Part shown: positions 43,733 to 53,080 of the stretch, one piece after another
Layout of the letters: each line of letters begins with the position of its first letter
Numbering within the stretch: the first letter of the stretch is position 1
NCBI RefSeq assembly: GCF_034555375.1
Contig: NZ_CP140706.1
Span: 1,851,001 to 1,915,000 of the forward strand
Length of the DNA: 64,000 bases
Origin: Pseudomonas sp. B33.4
Lineage (GTDB): Bacteria; Pseudomonadota; Gammaproteobacteria; Pseudomonadales; Pseudomonadaceae
Direction: 5' to 3'
Translations under genes and position numbers: made by a program
Notes under the pieces: generated by a model
What the model was told of the DNA's origin: nothing
Database searches by the model: none
What the model saw: only the letters and a program-made list of their open reading frames with translations

Positions 43733-46700
43733 TGGAAGCCGTCACCCGCATCGAGCAAGCACTCGACAGCTTTCCCGCCACCCTCAGCCTTTACCGCGAG
43801 CAGCTCAAGCATTGGGCCAGTCGAGCGGCGGACGAGATCAGCCACGCCGCAGATCTGCCGTCGCTGATGGGCATGGAGCGGATCATTCGCTTCGGTTCCG
43901 ACAGCACTGCCGTCAGCAGCTCCGACAAAGAGTTTTTCTCCGGCGTCGTCCAGTGCCCGGAAAGCGGCCCGATGCTGATCGAAAGCAAATTCGAGTCGGT
44001 GTACGACATCCCGCTCGGCAACATCGTGGTCGATGTGATCGCCATGGACGGTGGCAAAACCACCCCCGTGACCCTCGACGCGCAAGGCAAGGGCTCGTTC
44101 AAGGGAACAGCGGGCAAGTTCTACCGGGTGCAGGTGCACAGCGAGGTCACTGAGAGTCAGGTCGAGGACCTGTTCAAAGCCTATGACGGCCTGACTGCTG
44201 AGCTGGGCGGCTGGTTACGCAGCGAGTGGCAGGTTTTCAAACCGCAGTGGTCGCAGTCGGTGGCGACGGCGGCGGGTAACGGCATGCTCGCCGGGAGTTG
44301 GGCGGCGATCGAGGGTGTGTGGGACAGCATTGGCATGCTCTCGGACATTCTCAAGGACCCCGGGGCGTTCGCCGAGCGGTTGGGTGAGGGCGCCACGCAG
44401 TTGATGGAGCTGGCAGCGACAGCCCCTGACGTCATGGAAAAGCTTCAATTGCTGGTCAGTGATGAAGCTGCACTGTGTTTGTTGCTACGCACTGGCAGCC
44501 TTTGGCTCGAGATGTTGCCGCCCAGTGAAATCGCCGGGAAAACCGCAGAAGCTGCGTCGATGATGATCGTGCAGTTGCTCATCGACGTGCTGATCAGTGT
44601 CGTTTTGACGTTCGTCAGTGGTGGCGCAGGCATCGCTTATCTGACGTTGCGTCTGGCGGATCGCGCCGTGCAGTTGCTGTCGGCGGTGAAGCGTTTGGTG
44701 AAGGCGATGTTCGGCATCGTCGAAGGGTTCATCAAATACGTCGATCAATACAAAACCGTTGCCGCCCGGGGCATCGCCGCCGGGGTGAAGAAGGGCCAGA
44801 TGCAATTGCGCTGGAATGCGCAGCGCAACACCTTGTTGAAGAAAGACGAGCATCACGACGACTCGCCGGATCAGGCGAAAAACCCCAACGGTGACAGCGC
44901 TGATTGCGTGCCACGCACCTGCACCAATGGTTGTCCGGTGTCGATGGTCACTGGCGAAGAACTGCTGACCCTCACCGATGCGGTGCTCGATGGCGTGTTG
45001 CCGTTTGAGTTCACCCGCTTGTATCGCTCGAGCGCCGTCGAGATTGATGCCGGGCTGTGCTTTGGCTGGAGTCATTCGCTGGCGCATCGGCTGGTCTTTG
45101 AAGGCGACTCTGTTGTTTGGGTTGACCACGAGAACCGGCGAACACGGTTTCCGTTGCCAAGTGTCGAGCGGCCGGCGATTCACAACAGCTTGTCGCGGGC
45201 AGCGATCTTTCTGGGTGATGAGCCGGAAGAGCTGATTCTCGCGCTGGCCGGGGATACGGCGCGGTTTTATCACTTTCGTGCGGGACGGCTCACGGCGATC
45301 AGCGATGTCTATGGCAATCGTCTGACCGTGCAGCGCGATCGGTCTGATCGGGTGCAGCGACTGGATAACGGCGCCGGGCGTTCGCTGTTGTTGCGTTACG
45401 ACCGTGCGCACCTGATCGGTATTGATTACCAGCGTTTTGATTCGGCTCAGAACCTTGCCGAGCCTTGGCTCACTGAACAGACGCTGGTCAGTTACCGCTA
45501 CGACGCCTATCAGCACCTGATCGAAGCCAGCAACGCCGTCGGTGACAGCGAGCGTTACGACTACGACGACGCCCACGTAATCCTGCAGCGGCAACTGGCC
45601 GGCGGCGCGAGTTTTTTCTGGGAGTGGGAGCGGTCAGGCAAGGCTGCCCGTTGCGTGCGCCACTGGGCGTCGTTCTCGCAGATGAACACGCGTTACGTCT
45701 GGAGCGACGACGGCAGTGTCGCGGTGCATTACGTCGATGGCACTGAAGAAACGTACGTCCACGACGAGCGTGCGCGACTCGTACGTAAAGCCTCGGCGGA
45801 CGGTGGCGAGCAGCTCAAGGCCTATGACGATGCCGGGCGCTTGATCGCCGAGCAAGATGCGTTAGGCGCCGTCACCGAATACCGCTACGACGAGGTCGGA
45901 CGGCTGATTGCGCTGATTCCTGCTGCTGACGCGCCCACGTCCTACGAGTATCGCAACGGTTTCCTGCACAAACGCACTCGCGGCGACGCGGTGTGGATCT
46001 ACCGGCGCAATGCCGAGGGCGATGTCACTGAAGCGGTCGACCCCGATGGCCAGGTCACCCATTACTACTACGACACCCGGGGTCAGTTGCTGTCGATCCG
46101 TTATCCGGACAGCAGCCGCCATCGTCTGGTCTGGAACAGCCTCGGCCAGTTGACCGAAGAAACCTTGCCCGGCGGCGGCGTGCGGCGCTTTTCCTACGAC
46201 GCGCTGGGGCGACGGACCACCACCGCCGACGAACACGCTGCAGTCACCCGTCAGCATTGGGACGCCGTCGGCCGACTGATCCAGACGACATTTCCTGACG
46301 GTGCGACCCGCGCCTACAGCTACGGCGCCTACGGTCAGGTCACCGCCGAGCGCGATGAACTGGGGCGCATCACCCGCTACGAATACGACGATGACCTGCA
46401 CCTGGTCTCGCGGCGGATCAACCCCGACGGCACGCGAGTGCAGTACCGCTACGACCATGCGCAGTTATTGCTCACCGAGATTGAAAACGAATCGGGTGAA
46501 AAGTACCGGCTGGATTACACGCCGACCGGGCTGATTCGTCAGGAAAGCGGTTTTGATGGCCGCCGTACAGCGTACGCCTACGACCTTAACGGGCATCTGC
46601 TGGAGAAGACCGAGTTCGGTGATGACCGCTCTTGTTTGCTCACCACTTATGAGCGCGATGCGGCCGGGCGTCTGCTGGTCAAAAACCTGCCCGACGGCAT

Positions 46701-48516
46701 CAAGGTCACTTACCAATACGACCGACTCGGTCGTTTGATTGGGGTCGACGACGGCCAGCAACACCCGTTGGCCTTCGAGTACGACCGCCAGGACCGCTTG
46801 ATCACCGAACATCAGGGCTGGGGCACTTTGCGTTACCGCTACGACGCCTGCGGCCAGCTCAAGCGCCTGCGTCTGCCGGACAACAGCGTGCTCGACTACC
46901 ACCACGCCAAGGGCGGCGCGCTGACCGGCATCGACCTCAATGGCGCGGAGCTGAGCCGTCACGTCTACCAGTCAGGTCGTGAACAACGACGTCAGCAAGG
47001 CCTGCTGCTCAGCGAATATACCTACGACGATCAGGGACGATTACTCGCCCACGCCGTAGGCCATCAGCGCGATGCGTTGTACCGCCGCGATTATGCCTAC
47101 AGCGCCAACGGCAATCTCGCGCACATCGCCGACAGCCGCCACGGCCAGCGCACCTACGGCTACGACGCCCTCGACCGCCTCATCCGCGTGCGCCACTCAC
47201 GCGACGAACTGCCGGAAAGCTTCGCCCACGACCCGGCCGGCAACCTGCTGATGCAGGACCGCCCCGGCCCCAGCCAGATCAAAGGCAATCGCCTGCTGAT
47301 GCAGGGCGACCGCCACTACGACTACGACGCCTTTGGCAACCTGATCCGCGAACGCCGTGGTCGCGCGCAAACCCTCGTCACCGAATACCGTTACGACAGC
47401 CAGCACCGCCTGATCGGCCTGACCCGCCCCGACGGCCAGACCGCGTCCTATCAATACGACGCCTTTGGCCGGCGCATCCGCAAAACCGTCGGCGACGTCA
47501 CCACCGAATTCTTCTGGCAAGGCGACCACCTCGTCGCCGAAAGCAGCGAACACGAATACCGCAGCTACGTCTACGAACCCGGCACCTTCCGCCCGCTGGC
47601 GCTGCTCGACGGCAAAGGCCCGAAAAAAGCCTGCCCGTTCTACTACCAACTCGACCACCTCGGCACCCCGCAAGAACTCACTGACTACAGCGGCGACATC
47701 GTCTGGTCCGCGCAATACGACGCCTACGGCAAAGTCGCCACGCTGACCCTCGCCGGCGACGACTACCTGAACCAGCCGCTGCGCTTTCAGGGGCAGTATT
47801 TCGACGGGGAAAGCGGCCTGCATTACAACCGCCACCGGTATTACGACCCGAGGCTGGGGCGGTATCTGACGCCGGATCCGATCAAGCTGGCCGGTGGGTT
47901 GAATCAGTACCAGTACGTGCCGAATCCAACGGGGTGGGTGGATCCGTTGGGGTTGAGCTCCAATTGTCCGCCGCCGAAGAAGCCGGGTTGTGAGGCGCCG
48001 GGTGGGATTGGTGGCGCTAAGGTTGATGAGGGTGAGCCAGCGCTGCCGAAGATGACGGCGCAGGAGCGGAGGGCGAGGATTGATGAGTTGGCGGAGGAAA
48101 ATGCTTTTAGGCGTTTGGATGAAATGGAGAAAGCCACACCAGGCGCACACTTCGTGGAAAAACATGGCAAACAAACCACATTGGCCTCTCAGCAAGAACG
48201 TTCAGTGACGGGAAGAAATCCATCGACCGGAGTCATAGAGCTTTACACCAACGGAAGGCGAGCAGGGCAGCCAAAAATTCCCAGTGCAGCCACTCACTTT
48301 TTTAGTAATCGAGACCAACTGAACGCCATACATCGTGCCCAGCTTATTTTTAGGCGGAACGGACAAATCGCGTCGAAGGAGCCGATGAATATGGGCAAGA
48401 TTGTAGGTGAGGGGTACAAAAGGGGGGGAGTAGATTACGGGCAGCAAACACATGCGATAGTGATCCTTGATAGAGCCGGAAAGCCGATAACCTCTTATAC
48501 GGAATTTATGGAATGA
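43732..48516 (+). CDS. Rhs polymorphic toxin with unassigned C-terminal tail
   Basis: 1594 residues from ATG 43732, which lacks a Shine-Dalgarno and overlaps the leader ORF. Residues 1 to about 390 are a helical N-terminal region with hydrophobic segments near 280-330. DUF6531-like NGCPVSMVTGEELL follows (about 402-415). Residues 430-1350 hold many YD repeats (RYDAYGQ-like, YDYDAFGNLI). The Rhs core signature GQYFDGESGLHYNRHRYYDP and the self-cleavage site DPLGL (1404-1408) precede a 186-residue tail with H1473-F-V-E-K-H1478-G and an end VILDRAGKPITSYTEF. The tail is probably a toxin; an RNase of the BECR fold is a reasonable but unproven guess. Likely a type VI secretion effector, though no vgrG is nearby. 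Confidence 0.92.
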   Translation: MEAVTRIEQALDSFPATLSLYREQLKHWASRAADEISHAADLPSLMGMERIIRFGSDSTAVSSSDKEFFSGVVQCPESGPMLIESKFESVYDIPLGNIVVDVIAMDGGKTTPVTLDAQGKGSFKGTAGKFYRVQVHSEVTESQVEDLFKAYDGLTAELGGWLRSEWQVFKPQWSQSVATAAGNGMLAGSWAAIEGVWDSIGMLSDILKDPGAFAERLGEGATQLMELAATAPDVMEKLQLLVSDEAALCLLLRTGSLWLEMLPPSEIAGKTAEAASMMIVQLLIDVLISVVLTFVSGGAGIAYLTLRLADRAVQLLSAVKRLVKAMFGIVEGFIKYVDQYKTVAARGIAAGVKKGQMQLRWNAQRNTLLKKDEHHDDSPDQAKNPNGDSADCVPRTCTNGCPVSMVTGEELLTLTDAVLDGVLPFEFTRLYRSSAVEIDAGLCFGWSHSLAHRLVFEGDSVVWVDHENRRTRFPLPSVERPAIHNSLSRAAIFLGDEPEELILALAGDTARFYHFRAGRLTAISDVYGNRLTVQRDRSDRVQRLDNGAGRSLLLRYDRAHLIGIDYQRFDSAQNLAEPWLTEQTLVSYRYDAYQHLIEASNAVGDSERYDYDDAHVILQRQLAGGASFFWEWERSGKAARCVRHWASFSQMNTRYVWSDDGSVAVHYVDGTEETYVHDERARLVRKASADGGEQLKAYDDAGRLIAEQDALGAVTEYRYDEVGRLIALIPAADAPTSYEYRNGFLHKRTRGDAVWIYRRNAEGDVTEAVDPDGQVTHYYYDTRGQLLSIRYPDSSRHRLVWNSLGQLTEETLPGGGVRRFSYDALGRRTTTADEHAAVTRQHWDAVGRLIQTTFPDGATRAYSYGAYGQVTAERDELGRITRYEYDDDLHLVSRRINPDGTRVQYRYDHAQLLLTEIENESGEKYRLDYTPTGLIRQESGFDGRRTAYAYDLNGHLLEKTEFGDDRSCLLTTYERDAAGRLLVKNLPDGIKVTYQYDRLGRLIGVDDGQQHPLAFEYDRQDRLITEHQGWGTLRYRYDACGQLKRLRLPDNSVLDYHHAKGGALTGIDLNGAELSRHVYQSGREQRRQQGLLLSEYTYDDQGRLLAHAVGHQRDALYRRDYAYSANGNLAHIADSRHGQRTYGYDALDRLIRVRHSRDELPESFAHDPAGNLLMQDRPGPSQIKGNRLLMQGDRHYDYDAFGNLIRERRGRAQTLVTEYRYDSQHRLIGLTRPDGQTASYQYDAFGRRIRKTVGDVTTEFFWQGDHLVAESSEHEYRSYVYEPGTFRPLALLDGKGPKKACPFYYQLDHLGTPQELTDYSGDIVWSAQYDAYGKVATLTLAGDDYLNQPLRFQGQYFDGESGLHYNRHRYYDPRLGRYLTPDPIKLAGGLNQYQYVPNPTGWVDPLGLSSNCPPPKKPGCEAPGGIGGAKVDEGEPALPKMTAQERRARIDELAEENAFRRLDEMEKATPGAHFVEKHGKQTTLASQQERSVTGRNPSTGVIELYTNGRRAGQPKIPSAATHFFSNRDQLNAIHRAQLIFRRNGQIASKEPMNMGKIVGEGYKRGGVDYGQQTHAIVILDRAGKPITSYTEFME

Positions 48517-48872
48517 AACGTAAACCTGAGTATTTTGTTTTGCGCGGTCTGCTGTTTATATTTGATATAGAAAATACTGACGACGATGCTCGTGAAAAGA
48601 TCATTGTTTCGAAGGACGTCAACGATAAGAACGAGCTTGCGGAACTTTTTGATATTTTTATTCGGCCAGAGTTTCTCTCTTATAGTATTGATGAGCGCGA
48701 GTGGTGTGTTGATACGTTGAAGCACTATTTGGGCGTCGGTGATAATTTTGATGCAGTGTTTACAAAAATCACCACCTATTTCGATGATGATGTAGAGGAT
48801 CAACGTCAGTTTATGCAGGTTTTGTTAAGTTGTTTGTTGAGGTATCAAATCGAAGTCCTACAGGTTAACTAA
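48513..48872 (+). CDS. Probable immunity protein for the Rhs tail
   Basis: 119 residues, ATG overlapping the rhs stop (ATGA). Soluble, strongly acidic in two patches (FDIENTDDDAREK and TYFDDDVEDQRQF) as expected for a protein that blocks a basic nuclease. The base composition is clearly more AT-rich than the chromosome around it, as is the last 400 bases of rhs. No immunity family recognised; the assignment rests on position and composition. Confidence 0.75.
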   Translation: MKRKPEYFVLRGLLFIFDIENTDDDAREKIIVSKDVNDKNELAELFDIFIRPEFLSYSIDEREWCVDTLKHYLGVGDNFDAVFTKITTYFDDDVEDQRQFMQVLLSCLLRYQIEVLQVN

Positions 48873-48932
48873 AAAACAATTTGGTTGAGCGGTAACTTCG
48901 TACGTCCATAGGTTTCGGCGTTCGTGCAGGAG

Positions 48933-50723
48933 TTAGCGTTGCCCAATTAACTGTGATTGATGGAGGTTAGACATGGAAAGACTATCAATCACATGCACGC
49001 TATACCCCGGAACATTCTTCGCATGATGCTTCGCCTGCGATGCCAGCTCCGCAAGCTGACTGGCATCCAGGTGTGCACAAGCCTCGGGATGTAAATGCAC
49101 CACGCCAATAGAAAGTGACAACAACGGAAACTCCTGCCGCACCCCTTGGCGATTCGGTGCAATAAAACATCCCGCCTCAAGGTGTTCGGGGCGATAGAAG
49201 CGTCGGCATTGGCTCTGAAAGTCATCAAGCAGTTGATTTAGGCGCTTGCGCCATTCGTCCGGTCCGAGGACAAGAAGGAAGTCGTCGCCGCCAATATGAC
49301 CTACGAAGTCGCGGCTCGGGTCTACCCGCTCGTTGAGGCATTGCGCCAGGCACAGCAGAACTTCATCACCACGCCCGTAGCCGTAGATATCGTTGAAGGG
49401 TTTGAAACTGTCGATGTCGACATAGCAGATGACCGACTCGCGCCCCTGCTGCAGCAACCGCGTCAGGCATTGCTGGATCGGCACATTGCCGGGCAGCAGA
49501 GTCAGTGGGTTAGCGTAGCGAGCCTGCTGGATCTTCAGTTCGGTAATCAGTTTAAGCACGTCGATCACCCTGCCAAGGCCAAGATATCCGCCGTTGAGGG
49601 TGATGATGAAGTCTTCTTCGATGCGTTGCCGGGCGCGGCTGGTGATCAAGCGGCTGACTTGTTGCAGCGACTGGCTCATTTCCACGGCGAGAAAGTCGTC
49701 GTTCATCAGACGGCTGATCGGTTTGCGCGCGAACAGGTCGGTGGCGAAGGGTTTCAGCAGGGCATCCGACAAGGAATGGCGGTGGACGATGCCGCAGGGT
49801 TGGCCTTGTTCGTCGAGTACTGCCAGTGAGTTGAGGTTGGCCTGGCGACGGAAGGCTTCCAGTACGTTGGCGGTGGGTGTGTCGCGATGCACGGCCGGTT
49901 GGTCGTTGAGCAGGGCGCTGAGGTCGCTGCCTTCTTCGTTCAGCGCAACGCTGCTGCTGTCGTGTTTGGGCATCAAGGCGCGGGCGTCGCGGGGTGGGTG
50001 TTCCTGGGGGCGACCGAGCAAGTAACCCTGCACCAGATCGACGCCCATTTCAGTCAGTACCGCGAGTTCTTCCGGCAGTTCGATGCCTTCGGCGATGACT
50101 TGCGCGCGCGAAGCTTTGGCGATTTGCAGGATCGAGCCGACAAACTCACGTTTCAGCGCATCCTGATGAATGCCGTCGATGAAGTGCCGGTCGATCTTCA
50201 CGTAGTCCGGGCGCAGTTCGGACCATAACCGCAGGCTCGAATAACCGGCCCCGAGATCATCCAGCGCAATGGAAAAACCCATCGCCCGATAGTGATGCAA
50301 GGCCGTTTGCAGTAACTGAAAATCGTCGATCGGTGTTTGCTCAGTCAGCTCGATGACGACCTGACTGGGTGGAATGCCGAAATCCTGCAGCAGCTGCAAC
50401 GTGCGCCCCGGTTGATGCGCGGCTTCAAGCAAGGATTCCGGCGAGACGTTGAGAAACAGTTTGCCCGGCAGTTGCTGCTCGTTGAAGCGACGGCAAGCGC
50501 TTTGACGGCAGGCAATTTCCAGCTCGCTCAAACGTCCGGCCTGACGCGCTACGGCGAACAGTGCGATCGGCGAGTGAAGAGGGCTGTTGGACGGGCCACG
50601 GGTGAGGGCTTCGTAGCCGAGAATACGCCGTTCGGAGAGGCTGATGATCGGCTGGAACAGGCTGTGTAAACCGCTTTGAGTCAGGATCGAGCTCAAGGCA
50701 CTCAGCTGTTCGGTCGTGGTCAT
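48933..50723 (-). CDS. EAL-CBS-GGDEF cyclic-di-GMP protein
   Basis: 596 residues. An N-terminal EAL domain (YEALTRGP with Glu38, LNVSPESL, VIELTEQ, LDDLGAGYSSL, DYVKIDRHF, AEGIELPEEL) keeps the metal and catalytic residues of a phosphodiesterase. A CBS pair spans about residues 270-390. The C-terminal GGDEF domain has GGDDF at 478-482, a conservative change, with YVDIDSFKPFNDIYGYGRGDE. It could break down c-di-GMP under control of a nucleotide bound by the CBS pair; cyclase activity is uncertain. From memory it corresponds to PA3258. Confidence 0.92.
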   Translation of the reverse strand: MTTTEQLSALSSILTQSGLHSLFQPIISLSERRILGYEALTRGPSNSPLHSPIALFAVARQAGRLSELEIACRQSACRRFNEQQLPGKLFLNVSPESLLEAAHQPGRTLQLLQDFGIPPSQVVIELTEQTPIDDFQLLQTALHHYRAMGFSIALDDLGAGYSSLRLWSELRPDYVKIDRHFIDGIHQDALKREFVGSILQIAKASRAQVIAEGIELPEELAVLTEMGVDLVQGYLLGRPQEHPPRDARALMPKHDSSSVALNEEGSDLSALLNDQPAVHRDTPTANVLEAFRRQANLNSLAVLDEQGQPCGIVHRHSLSDALLKPFATDLFARKPISRLMNDDFLAVEMSQSLQQVSRLITSRARQRIEEDFIITLNGGYLGLGRVIDVLKLITELKIQQARYANPLTLLPGNVPIQQCLTRLLQQGRESVICYVDIDSFKPFNDIYGYGRGDEVLLCLAQCLNERVDPSRDFVGHIGGDDFLLVLGPDEWRKRLNQLLDDFQSQCRRFYRPEHLEAGCFIAPNRQGVRQEFPLLSLSIGVVHLHPEACAHLDASQLAELASQAKHHAKNVPGYSVHVIDSLSMSNLHQSQLIGQR

Positions 50724-50742
50724 GGCAATCTCTGGCGATAAA

Positions 50743-50791
50743 AAAAGGACTGGGAGCGCTCTCGATGAAGAGAGTGGCTCCCAGTCCTTTA
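50743..50791 (-). terminator. Strong terminator between prc and the EAL-GGDEF gene
   Basis: Read on the minus strand: AAAGGACTGGGAGCC, ACTCTCTTCATCGAGAGC, GCTCCCAGTCCTTT then TTTT. It ends prc transcription before the next minus-strand gene begins at 50723. Confidence 0.9.
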
Positions 50792-50857
50792 TTGCACGAC
50801 AGAATGATGACTGTTTGATGACGATCCGGGGATCGTCAGCATTAAATTGCCATCATC

Positions 50858-52942
50858 TTACTTCTTGGCCACCTGATTGCTCAGCTTCAGGTAATCCAGC
50901 AGCACGCGCCCGGTTTCGCTCAGGTAGGCATCGTCTTCTGGCTTGACCTTGTCAGGGTCGGCAGCCGCGAGGGCGTCGTCGTCTTCTTTCTTCAGCTCTT
51001 TGAGCGGTTCTTCGCCTTTGGCCTTGCGACGGATGTTTTCCATCGCCAGTTGCTTGGCGTCGATGTCGTTGTGCTGGGCACGGCGTTCGGCTTCGTTGAG
51101 GCTGACGGTTTTTTCTTCCATCAGTTTCTGCGCCAGGGCCAGTTTGTCCCGGATGAACACGAACTCGGCATCCTTGGCGGTGCGGGTGTCATGTTCGGAC
51201 TTGAGCTGGGCCAGGAACGGCTTGAACGGATCGGCCGCCGGTTTGATTGCCGCGCGGATGGTGTCCCACGGCATGGCTTCCGGCAGAGCGCTCTCGCCGA
51301 TTTCCTTGGTGTCGATCAGCGACGGGTAGTCGATGTCCGGCAACACGCCCTGATGCTGGGTGCTCTGCCCGGATACCCGGTAGAACTTGGCCAGGGTCAG
51401 TTTCAGTTCGCCATGGTTCAGCGGCTGAATGGTCTGCACGGTGCCTTTACCGAAGGTCTGGCCACCGATGATCAGCGCGCGGTGGTAGTCCTGCATGGCG
51501 CCGGCGAAAATCTCCGAAGCCGAAGCGGACAAGCGGTTGACCAGCAACGCCATCGGACCTTTGTAGAACGCGCCCGGGTTTTCATCTTCGAGTACGTCGA
51601 CACGGCCATCGGCGTTACGCACGAGTACGGTCGGGCCTTTGTCGATGAACAGACTGGTCAGCTCGGTGGCTTCCTGCAGGGAACCGCCGCCGTTGTTGCG
51701 TAGGTCGATGACCACGCCGTCGACTTTGTCTTTCTGCAGTTCGGTCAGCAGCTTCTTGACGTCGCGAGTGGTGCTCTTGTAGTCCGGATCACCGGCACGG
51801 AACGCCTTGAAGTCGAGGTAGAAGGCTGGAATCTCGATGACGCCGAGTTTGTAGTCCTTGCCGTCCTGTTTCAGGCTGAGGATGGACTTCTTCACCGCCT
51901 GATCTTCGAGCTTCACCGCTTCCCGGGTGATCGGCACGATCTTGGTGGTCTGGTCGTTCGGCGCGTTGCTCGCCGGAATCACTTCCAGACGCACCACGGT
52001 GCCTTTCGGACCACGGATCAGCTTGACCACTTCGTCCAGACGCCAGCCGACCACGTCGACCATCTCTTTGTTGCCTTGGGCAACGCCGATGATCTTGTCG
52101 GCCGGGGCGACCTGCTTGGTCTTGTCAGCCGGGCCAGCAGGCACCAGACGCACGACCTTCACCTGGTCGTTGTCGCTTTGCAACACGGCACCGATACCCT
52201 CGAGGGACAGGCTCATGTTGATGTCGAAGTTTTCCGCGTTATCCGGCGACAGATAGTTGGTGTGCGGATCGTAGGACATGGCGAAGGTGTTGATGTACGC
52301 CTGGAAGATGTCTTCCGGACGGGTCTGGTCCAGGCGCGCCAACTGGTTCTTGTAGCGCTTGGTCAGGGTTTCCTGGATCTGCTTCGGCTCTTTGCCGGCG
52401 ATCTTCATCCGCAGCACTTCGTCCTTGACGCGTTTGCGCCACAGGTCGTCGAGCTCAGCGGTGGATTTGAGCCAAGGGGCGTCCTTGCGATCGATCAGCA
52501 AGGTCTCCTTGGTGGTGAAGTCCATCTTGTCGACGCCTTTGTTCAGCTCGGCAAGGGCGAAGTCCAGACGCGCCTTGACGCGGTCCAGATAGCGCTTGTA
52601 GATGGTGAACCCGGCGTTGAGGTCGCCGCTTTTGAGGAAGTCGTCGAACTGGGTCTTCCACTTGTCGAATTCGGCGATGTCGCTGGCCATGAAGTAGCTG
52701 CGCGACGGATCCAGCAGCTTGATGTAGCTGTCATAGATGATCACCGAGCGCGCATCGTCGAGCGGCGGCTTGCTGTAGTGGTGACGCTTGAGCAACTCGA
52801 CGACGTTCAGGCTGGCGATGACTTCATCGCGATCAGGCTGCAATTTGTCCCAGCTGTTGGCTGCGAATGTATTGCCCGACACCGGCAACAAACCGATACC
52901 GATGAAAAGAGCGAGGGCGGTGCTGGGGAGCAAATGCTTCAT
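50858..52942 (-). CDS. prc: Carboxy-terminal (tail-specific) processing protease
   Basis: Start chosen at ATG 52942 (MKHLLPSTALALFIGIG), giving a signal peptide cleaved after FAA; 694 residues. A PDZ domain lies around residues 240-330, then the catalytic dyad Ser474 in SASASEIFAG and Lys499 in FGKGTV. DPHTNYLSP and DLRNNGGGSL are family blocks, and the C-terminal DUF3340-type region is present. It degrades or trims periplasmic and outer-membrane proteins, including cell-wall hydrolases such as NlpC-type MepS in E. coli. Confidence 0.95.
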   Translation of the reverse strand: MKHLLPSTALALFIGIGLLPVSGNTFAANSWDKLQPDRDEVIASLNVVELLKRHHYSKPPLDDARSVIIYDSYIKLLDPSRSYFMASDIAEFDKWKTQFDDFLKSGDLNAGFTIYKRYLDRVKARLDFALAELNKGVDKMDFTTKETLLIDRKDAPWLKSTAELDDLWRKRVKDEVLRMKIAGKEPKQIQETLTKRYKNQLARLDQTRPEDIFQAYINTFAMSYDPHTNYLSPDNAENFDINMSLSLEGIGAVLQSDNDQVKVVRLVPAGPADKTKQVAPADKIIGVAQGNKEMVDVVGWRLDEVVKLIRGPKGTVVRLEVIPASNAPNDQTTKIVPITREAVKLEDQAVKKSILSLKQDGKDYKLGVIEIPAFYLDFKAFRAGDPDYKSTTRDVKKLLTELQKDKVDGVVIDLRNNGGGSLQEATELTSLFIDKGPTVLVRNADGRVDVLEDENPGAFYKGPMALLVNRLSASASEIFAGAMQDYHRALIIGGQTFGKGTVQTIQPLNHGELKLTLAKFYRVSGQSTQHQGVLPDIDYPSLIDTKEIGESALPEAMPWDTIRAAIKPAADPFKPFLAQLKSEHDTRTAKDAEFVFIRDKLALAQKLMEEKTVSLNEAERRAQHNDIDAKQLAMENIRRKAKGEEPLKELKKEDDDALAAADPDKVKPEDDAYLSETGRVLLDYLKLSNQVAKK

Positions 52943-53080
52943 GCTGATTCGACGCGGGGACAATTGATAACGCATATTAGGCCGTCTTTGAAGTCGCCGG
53001 TTCTACGAGAGCCGGTCGCATAATGCAAAAAGCCCGGCGCTACAGCTTCGGGCTCAGTCCAGACTCACTATGGAGGCACT

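Noticed and set aside
52076..53023. 315-residue open frame on the plus strand opposite prc
   Set aside because: Shadow of prc; Val/Asp/Gly-rich without motifs.
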